A DNA stretch of 9,448 nucleotides from Azoarcus sp. (GTDB lineage: Bacteria > Pseudomonadota > Gammaproteobacteria > Burkholderiales > Rhodocyclaceae): positions 1 through 9,448 of the forward strand of contig JAITCV010000044.1 of assembly GCA_031282905.1 (NCBI GenBank), written 5' to 3'. This document shows, piece after piece, positions 1 through 7,914 of the stretch. The notes under the pieces were generated by a model, which saw nothing but the letters and a program-made list of their open reading frames with translations, did no database searches and was not told where the DNA came from. Numbering within the stretch: position 1 is the stretch's first letter; each line of letters opens with the position of its first letter. Made by a program: the position numbers and the translations under genes.

Positions 1-83
1 CATGCTCTCCTCGACCTTTCATCGAGGATGAAGCGGTAGGCGTTTTCATCACGCGGGGCAGGAAATGGAGCGGCGCCGTTCAT
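1..83 (-). CDS. Partial unrecognised gene, N-terminus only
   Basis: An open frame starts at ATG (83-81) and leaves the window at its left edge after 27 codons. The visible residues begin MNGAAPFPAPRDENAYRF and continue ILDERSRRA. An AGGA lies 7 nt upstream of the ATG on the minus strand, a good ribosome binding site. I do not recognise the family from so short a piece. The start shows no signal peptide and is soluble and charged, so a cytoplasmic protein is likely. It is divergent from the DUF2339 gene, and the 84-291 region would carry its promoter. The call rests only on the start codon, the ribosome binding site and the unbroken frame. Confidence 0.45.
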   Translation of the reverse strand, partial: MNGAAPFPAPRDENAYRFILDERSRRA

Positions 84-132
84 GATGTCATCCTGGAAAG
101 AGAAATGTGGATGGTAGCATGACAGGAATTTT

Positions 133-163
133 TCCGTTCGCCTGCAAACGGATTCAAACGGAC
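133..163. promoter_or_regulatory. AAACGGA repeat cluster, possible operator
   Basis: Two direct copies of CAAACGGA (145-152 and 155-162) are spaced exactly 10 bp apart, one helical turn. A third, inverted copy (TCCGTT, 133-138) pairs with AACGGA (147-152) across an 8-nt loop. A further AAACGGAC sits at 284-291, directly against the start codon of the DUF2339 gene. The cluster lies between two divergent genes, where a shared regulator could bind. This is a visible pattern only; no known regulator's site is recognised. Confidence 0.3.
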
Positions 164-192
164 AAGACGCGCGACGACATCACCCGTCCCGC

Positions 193-225
193 ATCCGCGC
201 TCGATATGCATCGACATGCGCGGAT
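193..225. promoter_or_regulatory. Two-part hairpin / nested inverted repeat
   Basis: ATCCGCGC (193-200) is the perfect complement of GCGCGGAT (218-225). Inside it TCGAT (201-205) pairs with ATCGA (210-214) around the loop ATGC. Only a 3-nt bulge (CAT, 215-217) interrupts a 13-bp stem. There is no T-tract on either side, so it is not a standard intrinsic terminator. It ends 2 bp before the proposed -35 of the DUF2339 promoter, which suits an operator or a leader RNA structure of the divergent gene. Confidence 0.4.
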
Positions 226-227
226 TC

Positions 228-256
228 ATGACGAACCAGGCGGTGTCTGGTATCGT
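228..256 (+). promoter_or_regulatory. Candidate sigma-70 promoter for the DUF2339-DUF3999 pair
   Basis: ATGACG (228-233, 4 of 6 to the -35 consensus) is followed by a 17-bp spacer and TATCGT (251-256, 4 of 6). TGG directly precedes the -10 hexamer and makes an extended -10. Transcription would begin near 263, giving a leader of about 30 nt. It is the only well-spaced candidate I found in the intergenic region on this strand. Confidence 0.3.
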
Positions 257-291
257 TTCCCTTCCTGAATGGAAAGTTTCTTGAAACGGAC

Positions 292-3200
292 ATGGGATAT
301 CTACTACTGCTTGCGTTTTCGATTGCTGGCGTCGTCATTCTTTGGCTGCGGGTTGGTCTGCTGAAGGGCAGATATTCCTCGTTGCGGCAGCAGATGCAGG
401 ATGTGCATGCGCAGATACAAAGTTTGCATGAGCAGATCGCCGCGCTGAAGATCACCGCTCTGATACAGGAGCGGGAAAGCGGCGCCAAGGCGGAAGGTCC
501 ATCGGCGGCCAGCGTGTCCCTGTTGTGGCAGCAGATGCAGGCGTTGCGCGAGCAGATCACCGCCCTGAAGCAGGCGAGCGGGAATGAGGTGGAACAGCCT
601 CCTCCGGCCAGCGCCACATCTCGACGACAAGACCAGAGGCAAGACGCGTCGGCATCGGTTGCGCCGCCGCCCCTGCCGGAGGTGGGAAAAACGCCTCCGG
701 GTCAGGACGATGCCTTGCTGACTCTATTGGATTTTCCCGCTCCATCCGCCGCTTCTCCCGCGTCGTCATCCGCGCCGGAATTCACGCCGGAATTCACGCC
801 GCCTGCGGAAAAGCCCACGCCTGCGTTGGAACTTTCTTCCGTACCGGAACCCGCGCCGGTGCCGGTGCCGGAGAAACCCGTGGAGTTCATTCTCGAATCC
901 ACGTCGGCAAGGGAAAAATCGCCGATTCCCGCCCAGGCGGAAATCATGCCGGTGGCGAGAGTCGAGGAAAAGCTGGCGCCGCGCGAGGGCGAGGCTCTCG
1001 GCAAGGCGCGCATCCCGCCGCCCGTTCGTCCTCCGGAGCCCACGCTGTTCGATGCGGTGTGGGGCTGGCTGTCGAGGGGCAATCCCGTGCTGCGGATCGG
1101 CGCGCTGATTTTGTTCATCGGCCTCGCCTTTTTGTTGCGTTATGCCTACGAGCAGTATTCCTTGCCGGTGGAACTCCGCTATATCGGCGTGACCGCCGCC
1201 GCGATCATCCTGCTCGGGCTGGGGTGGCGGCTGCGAAAGAAAAGACCGGCTTACGGCCTGATGTTGCAGGGTACGGGGATCGCCGTGCTCTATCTCACCA
1301 GTTTCACCGCGATGCATTTGCATCATCTGCTGCGCTCGGAGGAGGTGGGCGTGCTGCTGGTGCTGTTTACCGTATTCGCGGTGGTGCTGGCGGTGATGCA
1401 GGATGCCCTCGAACTGGCGTGCGTGGCGGTGCTGGGCGGTTTTGCCGCGCCGATCCTGGCTTCGAGCGGCAGCGGCGAGCATGTGCCGCTGTTCATGTAT
1501 TTCGCCTGCCTCAATTGCGGCATTGCCTTGATCGCCTGGTTCAAGGCGTGGCGGGTGCTGAATCTGATCGGTTTTCTCGGCACGTTCGGCATCGGTTTCA
1601 CTTGGGGAATCCGTTCCTGGCATCCCGGGCTTTTTTCCACCACCGAGCCTTTCCTTGTGCTGTTCTTCCTGATGTACGTGATCATCGGGCTCCTGTTTGC
1701 GCGGCGCAAATTGATGGAGGGCGAGAACGCGCCCGAGGGCAAGGGCAGGCGGGCGATGCTGAAATGGTCGGCGGGCAATACCGACTATGTGGATGGCACC
1801 TTGATGTTCGGGCCGCCGCTGATCGGCTTCGGCTTGCAGTGCGCGTTGATCAAGCATATCGAGTTCGGCATGGCCTATTCCGCACTCGCGCTCGGCATCC
1901 TTTACATGCTGATGGCGTCGTTCATGCGCGAACGGCCCAGAGTGGGCCTGCTGATGGAAATCTACCTTGCGCTCGGGATGATTTTCGCCACCCTGGCGAT
2001 TCCGCTCGCGTTCGACGCGCAATGGACTTCGGCGGCATGGGCGGTGGAAGGCGCGGGCATCTACTGGCTCTCGTTCAGGCAGAGACGTCGGCTGGCGCGG
2101 GCGTTCTCGCTCACCCTGATCGCGGCGGCGGCGGGATGCTATCTCAATGGCATCGAGTTGGGCATGGACACCCTGCTCGACGCCGAGCCGCTCGGCGCGT
2201 TGCTGCTCGGCGCGGCGTTGCTGTTTTGTCATCGCGCCTTGCGCCGCGCGCCGGACAAGGCGGTGACTCATCTGGATCGGCCATGCCTGCCGGTGTTTGC
2301 CATCAGCGGGCTGTCCTTTCTCTACCTGATTCCGCCTTCATGCTTTGCGCTCAATGCTACAGTCATTAGCTGGGCGCTGGCCGGGGTGCTCACGCTATTT
2401 GCCGGAATTCCGCTGCGGTCGCGGCCTTTCCTCACTCCGGCGTTCGGCATCCAGTTGCTCGGCGGCGTGCTCTTTCTGTCCAATCTGCATACCAGCGGCT
2501 ATGGCAGTGTGCTGGCTTCGGGCTGGCAGGGCGTGGCTTCGGCTTCGCTGATCGGTTTCGCGCTGATCGCCAGCGCGATCATTGCGCGCGGCGACGCAAT
2601 GGCGCGCAAGAACCAGGCGTTGGCCCACCGTTTGGGCCTCGCCCTGCTGGCCGGGTTGGTGTTCGTCAACCTGGCGGTGTTGTTCGTATTTGAATGGAAT
2701 GAAGCCAGTATCGCGTGGGCGGGCAGCGGCCTGCTGATCATCTGGCTCGGCTTGTGGCAGCGGCAGCAGGGCGTGTTCTATTTCGGCCTCGCGCTCGAAG
2801 CCATCGCCGGGCTGGCGTTCATCGGCGGCGGCATGCATTTGCCGGCAGGCCCATTCTGGCCACCCGCCGCGCTGGCGCTGGCGGCGTTGGCGGGCGCGTG
2901 GCGCTTGCAGCAGTTCGCCCGCCGCGAGTTGGAGCCCAGCTCCGAACCGAAGTCGAGGCGCGAATCGAAACGGCGGGCGGCATCGTCCGAACCATTCATC
3001 GACACGGCCCCGCTCTCCGGCTTGCTGCTGGCGTGGGGAATAGGCTGGTGGGTGTGGGCGGACGCCAGCCTGGTTGATCACTACATCATCGGCCTGGACG
3101 ACAACGCGCCGGATGAACCGCTGCGCAGCCACCTCATGCTTATCATGCTGTCGGCAAGCGCCTTGCTATGGATGGCGATTGCCCGTCTTGCCCAATGGCG

Positions 3201-4170
3201 CGGGCTGGCGCTCGCCAGCTTGTTGCCCATCCTTGCCGCGTGGAAGGTCCTGGCCATGCAGGGCATGATGCTGGATTCGTTCGGGGGCGTGAGTTGGGGG
3301 ATGTTCCTCCTCGTTCATTTCGTGGTGCTGCGCGCGCTCTCCGGACTGTTGCCCGCGCAGATGGAACGTGGCGCGCACGTGGCGGGATGCTGGACGTTGA
3401 TCGGCGTGCTCGCGCTCGCCGCCCGCAATGGCGTGGGGGATGTCTTGAATGTAGACCCCCGCCACTCGGACAGCGCCTGGATCTGGCTGGCCATGGCCTT
3501 GCCCCCCAGCCTCTACTTGCTGCTGACGAGCGGCGAACGCGGACGCTTCTGGCCGCTCAAAGCCTTCCCGCGCGAATATCGGCTCACCGTCGCCGCGCCG
3601 ATGATGTGCGCGATGCTCCTGTGGTTCTGGGCCGCCAACTTCACCAGCGGCATCGCCAGCCCCTTGCCCTATCTTCCCTTCGTCAATCCGCTGGAGCTCG
3701 CCCTGTTGCTGGTGTTGATGACTTGCTGGCGCTGGAGCAGGGCACGCCTGCCGGAACTGGGGTTTTCTCCCCGCTTCGTTGCCCGCGCGCCGACGGTCGT
3801 GACCGGAATGTCGCTGCTGGCCCTCGTTTCCATGATCGTGTGCCGCGCCGCGCATCATTGGAGCGGCGTGCCTTTCCGCCCCGACAGCTTGCTCGGATCG
3901 ATGGGCGTGCAGGCGGGCTGGTCACTGGTCTGGTCGTTGTTCGCGCTCACCTTGATGATCAGCGGCAACCTGCGCGGCGATCGCTTCCGCTGGATGGCGG
4001 GCGCCTCACTGATCGGCATCGTCGTGGTCAAGCTCTTTTTCGTCGAACTGGGCGGACACGGCGGCCTTGCCCGCGTCGTGTCATTCATCGGCGTCGGTGT
4101 CCTGCTGCTGATCGTCGGCTATTTTTCACCATTGCCGCCCAGGCGGGAAAACGAGGAGCGAAACCGATGA
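292..4170 (+). CDS. DUF2339 family large polytopic membrane protein
   Basis: Function is unknown; the family is a large bacterial inner-membrane protein. The 1292-aa product begins with one membrane segment (residues about 3-22), then a coiled coil (about 27-95) with repeated QQMQ...EQI.ALK heptads, then a Pro/Ala/Glu-rich linker (about 100-250). The rest is a long series of hydrophobic segments. Family signatures seen are NPVLRIGALILFIGLAFLLR (about 264-283), LQGTGIAVLYLTSF (about 335-348), LGGFAAPILASSG (about 381-393), DGTLMFGPPLIGFGLQ (about 501), AAWAVEGAGIYWL (about 581), and the C-terminal KLFFVELGG plus SFIGVGVLLLIVGY block (about 1247-1279). It is longer than many members. ATG 292 is chosen because it begins the first membrane segment; its ribosome binding site is weak. 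The stop overlaps the next start as ATGA, implying translational coupling. Family membership is firm; role is not known. Confidence 0.92.
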   Translation: MGYLLLLAFSIAGVVILWLRVGLLKGRYSSLRQQMQDVHAQIQSLHEQIAALKITALIQERESGAKAEGPSAASVSLLWQQMQALREQITALKQASGNEVEQPPPASATSRRQDQRQDASASVAPPPLPEVGKTPPGQDDALLTLLDFPAPSAASPASSSAPEFTPEFTPPAEKPTPALELSSVPEPAPVPVPEKPVEFILESTSAREKSPIPAQAEIMPVARVEEKLAPREGEALGKARIPPPVRPPEPTLFDAVWGWLSRGNPVLRIGALILFIGLAFLLRYAYEQYSLPVELRYIGVTAAAIILLGLGWRLRKKRPAYGLMLQGTGIAVLYLTSFTAMHLHHLLRSEEVGVLLVLFTVFAVVLAVMQDALELACVAVLGGFAAPILASSGSGEHVPLFMYFACLNCGIALIAWFKAWRVLNLIGFLGTFGIGFTWGIRSWHPGLFSTTEPFLVLFFLMYVIIGLLFARRKLMEGENAPEGKGRRAMLKWSAGNTDYVDGTLMFGPPLIGFGLQCALIKHIEFGMAYSALALGILYMLMASFMRERPRVGLLMEIYLALGMIFATLAIPLAFDAQWTSAAWAVEGAGIYWLSFRQRRRLARAFSLTLIAAAAGCYLNGIELGMDTLLDAEPLGALLLGAALLFCHRALRRAPDKAVTHLDRPCLPVFAISGLSFLYLIPPSCFALNATVISWALAGVLTLFAGIPLRSRPFLTPAFGIQLLGGVLFLSNLHTSGYGSVLASGWQGVASASLIGFALIASAIIARGDAMARKNQALAHRLGLALLAGLVFVNLAVLFVFEWNEASIAWAGSGLLIIWLGLWQRQQGVFYFGLALEAIAGLAFIGGGMHLPAGPFWPPAALALAALAGAWRLQQFARRELEPSSEPKSRRESKRRAASSEPFIDTAPLSGLLLAWGIGWWVWADASLVDHYIIGLDDNAPDEPLRSHLMLIMLSASALLWMAIARLAQWRGLALASLLPILAAWKVLAMQGMMLDSFGGVSWGMFLLVHFVVLRALSGLLPAQMERGAHVAGCWTLIGVLALAARNGVGDVLNVDPRHSDSAWIWLAMALPPSLYLLLTSGERGRFWPLKAFPREYRLTVAAPMMCAMLLWFWAANFTSGIASPLPYLPFVNPLELALLLVLMTCWRWSRARLPELGFSPRFVARAPTVVTGMSLLALVSMIVCRAAHHWSGVPFRPDSLLGSMGVQAGWSLVWSLFALTLMISGNLRGDRFRWMAGASLIGIVVVKLFFVELGGHGGLARVVSFIGVGVLLLIVGYFSPLPPRRENEERNR

Positions 4171-5681
4171 ACCAGCCCTTCTGGAAATTTGCCGCGATGT
4201 GGACGTTGAGGACGCTGGCCGTTGCAACCGCCCCGGCATGGGCGGCGGAAAACATCGCCAGTTATAGCAATCAGATGGAACTGGAGACCGAAAGCCCCGC
4301 GACGTGGTACCGGGTGGATTTGCCCATCGGGGTCTCCATGAGCGCGGCCCACGCGGATCTGCGCGATCTGCGCGTCTTCAATGCCGAAGGTGAAACCCTG
4401 CCCTACGCGATCACCACCGGCACGGCGAGGTATATCCAAAGCCGGCGCGAGGTCGCAGGCAAGCTGTTCCCGCTTTATGCCGACGACGAAACCAGCAAGG
4501 AGGTCGCGCCCGATGCCGGTCTGCGCGTACGGCGCGATGCCGACGGCAGGGTCGAGATCGAATTCCTCCCCGTCCCCAAACCGCCGCCCGCGCCCCAGCG
4601 CGTCCTGCGCGGCTGGCTGGTCGATACGGGGGCGGACTTCCCGCTGGAAAGACTCGCCATCGGCTGGCAAACCAGCGTCGAAGGCTTCTATCACTTCACC
4701 GTCGAAGCCAGCGACAATCTCGAACACTGGCGGCGCTGGGCGCAAGGGCAAATCGTTCACCTGAGTTTCGATGGCGAGACCATCCGCCAGGACGAGTTGC
4801 GCCTGCCGGGCGGCAAGGCGCGCTACCTGCGCCTGATCTGGGACGAACCATGGGTGGCGAACACCGTGCGCGAAGTACGCCTGTTCGGCACCGCGACCGG
4901 CAGCAAACAAGCGCCGCCGATCGTCTGGTCCGAGTTGCTGTCTGGGGAAGCGGTCGCTGGCCATGAAGGGGAATATATCTGGCGGCTGCCGGTCTCCTTG
5001 CCCTTGGTGCGGGCGCGCATCCCGCTGACCGAAGACAATACCCTTGCGCCCGTCATCCTCTCCGGGCGCGATTTCCATCCGTCCGGGCCAAAATCCGCCA
5101 CCACGGAGCTCGGCGAAACCGGCCGCCGCCGGCTCAGGGACGCCCTGCGCGGTCACACATCCCGGCCCACGCAAACGGCCCCCGGCGAAACGCCGTGGCG
5201 GGTGCTGGCCAGAGGTGTGCTCTACCGCCTGCCGGGCATCGCCCTCCATGACGATGAACTCGACCTCTCCAGCGCGACGGTCAACCAGCTACGTCTTCAG
5301 GTCGACGTCGCCCATGGCGGCAATGTCTTCGCCCACGCCGCGCCCAAACTTGCGCTGGCTGTCCATGCCCAACAACTCACCTTCCTTGCGCGCGGCAGCA
5401 GGCCCTATCGGCTCGCGTGGGGCAAGCCGGACGCAAAGGCCGCGGCGCTGCCCTTGTCGACGTTGGTCCCGGGAGCTTTCGGGCCGGAACAGCTTGGCCG
5501 CGCCCATGTGGCTGAAACCACGCCCGTGACCGCCCCTGTCGTAGACGCCCCCGCCGCGCCCGACCGGAAAAACCAGCGGGAAAAAATCCTCCTCTGGGCG
5601 GTGTTGCTCGTGGGCGTGATCTTGCTGGCCGCAATGGCGGTCAATCTGTTGAAGACAGCGGACAAGAAGCCGCGGCAATGA
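4167..5681 (+). CDS. DUF3999 family periplasmic/membrane-anchored protein
   Basis: Uncharacterised family, commonly found next to DUF2339. The 504-aa product has a signal peptide ending in A-W-A (cleavage near residue 26), a long extracytoplasmic beta-rich part, and one membrane segment near the C-terminus (about 474-495, ILLWAVLLVGVILLAAMAV) followed by a short basic tail. Residues about 145-241 look like a discoidin (F5/8 type C, galactose-binding-like) fold: FYHFTVEASDNLEHWRRWA, then ARYLRLIWDEPW, then VREVRLFG. That resemblance is by eye. GAGGAG lies 8 nt before ATG 4167, which fixes the start; the in-frame extension back to 3168 is a shadow of the preceding gene. The ATGA overlap with the DUF2339 gene suggests the two proteins are made together and may form one envelope complex. 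It ends 18 bp from the convergent PAP2 gene. Confidence 0.88.
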   Translation: MNQPFWKFAAMWTLRTLAVATAPAWAAENIASYSNQMELETESPATWYRVDLPIGVSMSAAHADLRDLRVFNAEGETLPYAITTGTARYIQSRREVAGKLFPLYADDETSKEVAPDAGLRVRRDADGRVEIEFLPVPKPPPAPQRVLRGWLVDTGADFPLERLAIGWQTSVEGFYHFTVEASDNLEHWRRWAQGQIVHLSFDGETIRQDELRLPGGKARYLRLIWDEPWVANTVREVRLFGTATGSKQAPPIVWSELLSGEAVAGHEGEYIWRLPVSLPLVRARIPLTEDNTLAPVILSGRDFHPSGPKSATTELGETGRRRLRDALRGHTSRPTQTAPGETPWRVLARGVLYRLPGIALHDDELDLSSATVNQLRLQVDVAHGGNVFAHAAPKLALAVHAQQLTFLARGSRPYRLAWGKPDAKAAALPLSTLVPGAFGPEQLGRAHVAETTPVTAPVVDAPAAPDRKNQREKILLWAVLLVGVILLAAMAVNLLKTADKKPRQ

Positions 5682-5699
5682 GCAAATCATGTAACGAGA

Positions 5700-6416
5700 T
5701 CATGCGCCGACAGACGCATCCGCCGGTCGCGGCGCGGCGGGCATCCACCCCAAGCGCCGGAAAATGACCCACGCCAGCCACGCGGAAAACCATGTAGCAT
5801 AAAAGGCGAAGACGATGTCGGACAGGAAATGCCCGCCTTGGCTGACGCGTCCCAATCCGGCCAGGCTGCCGAGGGCCAAGCCGATCAGCGTCCACCGCCG
5901 CCGTGCCGCCGCGCCGCCCAGGAAACCGATACTGAGCGCGAAAAACCCCGCCGAAGCATGGCCGCTGACGAAGGAACAATTTTTCTGGCACTGATCTGAA
6001 GGCTGGAGCGCGGGCGAAAACCGGGCGCTGCCGCCGAATTCGACGACTTTCGCCGGGCGAGCGCGGCCCCAGTGGTCTTTCAACGCCACATCGATGACCA
6101 GCCCCGGCCCCAGCAACAAGGCGGCGAGCAGATAGGCAAAGCGCCGTTGCCAGCAGCGTCCTTGCGCGCCCCGGAAAAACAAGCTGACGAAGAAAGCCGC
6201 GCCCAACCCGGCGATGATGAATTTCGAGATCACCGGAATCGCTTCGAACATCGCCCTCGCCACCATCGACTGGTCGCCCGCGAAATCCCCGATCTCCGGT
6301 CGCCAAAAAAACGCGCTCACCGCGAGATCGACCTCCGGCCACCAGAAAAACAACGCCACTGCCGCCAGCATGGATGACAACATGAGTTGAGTGAGCGTGA
6401 GATGGAGACGAGGCAT
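5700..6416 (-). CDS. PAP2 superfamily membrane phosphatase
   Basis: Predicted integral-membrane phosphatase of the PAP2 (type 2 phosphatidic acid phosphatase) superfamily, removing phosphate from a lipid such as phosphatidate, undecaprenyl-PP, PGP or lipid A. The 238-aa protein has about six hydrophobic segments and all three catalytic motifs: K113-x6-R120-P121 (KDHWGRARP), S151-G152-H153 (FVSGHAS), and R190-x5-H196-x3-D200 (RVSQGGHFLSD). Two cysteines (C143, C147) lie just before motif 2, as in some PAP2 enzymes. The substrate cannot be read from the sequence. ATG 6416 is chosen because it directly precedes the first hydrophobic segment. An in-frame upstream ATG (6482) would add 22 polar residues. 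No clear ribosome binding site precedes 6416, so the start is less certain than the family. The gene follows the mutase gene on the same strand after 103 nt. Confidence 0.88.
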   Translation of the reverse strand: MPRLHLTLTQLMLSSMLAAVALFFWWPEVDLAVSAFFWRPEIGDFAGDQSMVARAMFEAIPVISKFIIAGLGAAFFVSLFFRGAQGRCWQRRFAYLLAALLLGPGLVIDVALKDHWGRARPAKVVEFGGSARFSPALQPSDQCQKNCSFVSGHASAGFFALSIGFLGGAAARRRWTLIGLALGSLAGLGRVSQGGHFLSDIVFAFYATWFSAWLAWVIFRRLGWMPAAPRPADASVGA

Positions 6417-6469
6417 GGTTCGGCAACGCTGGGCGATTATCCTGAATTCCTCCGTTCCAGACGGCCTCC

Positions 6470-6493
6470 AGGGGCGACGCATGCATCGCCCCT
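6470..6493 (-). terminator. Hairpin between mutase and PAP2 genes, no U-tract
   Basis: AGGGGCGA (6470-6477) and TCGCCCCT (6486-6493) form a perfect 8-bp GC-rich stem with an 8-nt loop containing the palindrome GCATGC. It starts 26 nt after the mutase stop codon. Neither side carries a run of T, so it may be a weak or Rho-assisted terminator, a transcript-stabilising hairpin, or part of a dispersed repeat. It would separate expression of PAP2 from the ilvE operon. Confidence 0.35.
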
Positions 6494-6519
6494 ACTTGGC
6501 CTTGCGGATGGCGAGTGAA

Positions 6520-7905
6520 TCAAAACGGCAATGGCAGCCCCGGCCAGACTGCATCGATCGCGCTGCGGAACGCTTGCTGGATGCGGGCAAGCGCCGCGTC
6601 ATTGTCGGCCTCGAAACGCAGGACGAGTACCGGCGTGGTGTTGGACGGGCGGGCGAGGCCGAAGCCATCGGCGTATTCGACCCGCAGGCCATCGAGCGTG
6701 ATGATGTCGACCGCATCGGCAAAACCGGCTTTTTCGCGCAGGCGGCGCGCGAGTTCGAAAGGCTCGCCTTCGCTCATCCCGATGTTCAACTCGGGCGTAC
6801 ACACCGCATCGGGCAGGGCCTTGAGCATGGCGTTGCCATCGGCCGCGCGTGACAGGATTTCGAGCAGCCTCGCGCCGGCATAAAGACCGTCGTCGAAACC
6901 GTACCAGCGTTCCTTGAAAAACACATGGCCGCTCATCTCGCCCGCAAGCGGCGCGCCGGTTTCCCTGAGCTTGGCTTTCACCAGGGCATGACCCGTATTC
7001 CACATCGTTGGCCGCCCGCCCCGCGCGCGTATCCATCGGGCAAGATTGCGCGTGCATTTGACATCGTAGATGATTTCGCCGCCGGGTACCCGTTCGAGCA
7101 CGTCCGCGGCGAACAGCATCAGTTGGCGATCCGGAAAAATGATTTCGCCATCCTTGGTCACCACGCCCAGGCGGTCGCCGTCGCCATCGAAGGCAAGGCC
7201 CAACTCGGCGTCGCTGTCCCGCAACGCGCGGATGAGGTCCGCCAGGTTCTCCGGTTTCGAAGGGTCGGGATGATGGTTGGGAAAACGGCCATCGACCTCG
7301 GTGTACAACTCGACGAGTTCGCAACCCAGTTTGCGGAACAGCCGAGGGGCGACCGCGCCGCCCACGCCATTGCCGCAATCGATGGCTATCTTCAGCGGAC
7401 GGGCGAGTCGCACGTCCGAAGTGATGCGCTCAAGATAAGCGTCGATTACATCCGCATGACTCGATCCACCCGCGCCATGGTGGAGATCGTCGTTCTCGAT
7501 GCGCTGGCGCAGCGCCTGGATTTGTTCGCCGTGCAGGGTTTCGCCGCCGAGCACGAGCTTCAGGCCATTGTAATCGGGCGGATTGTGGCTGCCCGTGACG
7601 GAAACGCAGGAATGGGCGCCAAGCTGGTAGGCGGCGAAATAGGTGACCGGGGTCGGCGCGATGCCGATATCGATGACATCGATGCCCGCGGCGCGAATGC
7701 CCGCGGCAAGCGCGCCAGCCAGTTCCGGCCCGGAAAGCCGCCCGTCACGTCCAACGACGATGGCTTGCTGGCCACGGACGGCCGCCTCGCTGCCCACGGC
7801 GTGGCCGATGGCGCGCACGGCGTCGGCGGTGAGGGTTTGACCCACGATGCCGCGAACATCATATGCCTTGAAAATCCCGGCGGCCGGAAGAGGGTAAGTC
7901 GCCAT
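6520..7905 (-). CDS. Phosphomannomutase/phosphoglucomutase (alpha-D-phosphohexomutase)
   Basis: Cytoplasmic enzyme interconverting the 6- and 1-phosphates of mannose and/or glucose through a phosphoserine, feeding GDP-mannose and UDP-glucose synthesis for LPS and exopolysaccharide. The 461-aa length is that of AlgC/ManB-type bacterial enzymes. Four signature loops are present in order: phosphoserine loop TGSHNPP (S106), metal loop DGDGDR (240-245), sugar-binding loop GEMSGH (322-327) and phosphate-binding loop RPSNTTP (419-425). The N-terminal FKAYDVRG (12-19) is also typical. ATG 7905 has GGCGGA a few bases upstream and lies 9 nt after the stop of the zinc-finger gene, so co-transcription with ilvE is likely. 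The GEMSGH loop fits a dual-specificity mutase rather than phosphoglucosamine mutase. Whether mannose or glucose is preferred cannot be told here, so no symbol is given. Confidence 0.93.
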   Translation of the reverse strand: MATYPLPAAGIFKAYDVRGIVGQTLTADAVRAIGHAVGSEAAVRGQQAIVVGRDGRLSGPELAGALAAGIRAAGIDVIDIGIAPTPVTYFAAYQLGAHSCVSVTGSHNPPDYNGLKLVLGGETLHGEQIQALRQRIENDDLHHGAGGSSHADVIDAYLERITSDVRLARPLKIAIDCGNGVGGAVAPRLFRKLGCELVELYTEVDGRFPNHHPDPSKPENLADLIRALRDSDAELGLAFDGDGDRLGVVTKDGEIIFPDRQLMLFAADVLERVPGGEIIYDVKCTRNLARWIRARGGRPTMWNTGHALVKAKLRETGAPLAGEMSGHVFFKERWYGFDDGLYAGARLLEILSRAADGNAMLKALPDAVCTPELNIGMSEGEPFELARRLREKAGFADAVDIITLDGLRVEYADGFGLARPSNTTPVLVLRFEADNDAALARIQQAFRSAIDAVWPGLPLPF

Positions 7906-7914
7906 CGTTCCGCC

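Noticed and set aside
766..2271. 501-aa minus-strand open frame opposite the DUF2339 gene
   Set aside because: Composition is Arg/Gln/His-rich and low in hydrophobic residues, typical of an antisense shadow of a GC-rich gene; the plus-strand frame carries clear family motifs.
1059..2369. 436-aa plus-strand frame overlapping DUF2339
   Set aside because: Arg/Ala/Gly-rich shadow in another frame, no recognisable motif.
4119..5249. 376-aa minus-strand frame opposite DUF3999
   Set aside because: Antisense shadow; the DUF3999 frame has a signal peptide, ribosome binding site and anchor.
5682..5704. Terminator or binding site between the convergent genes (GATCATG-like direct repeat, ATCATG twice)
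   Set aside because: The 18-bp gap has no stem or T-tract, and the short repeat is easily due to chance.
6430..6460. Strong GGAGG on the minus strand before PAP2 as evidence for an earlier start
   Set aside because: No ATG, GTG or TTG in frame lies at a workable distance after it; the next in-frame start is ATG 6416, about 28 nt further.
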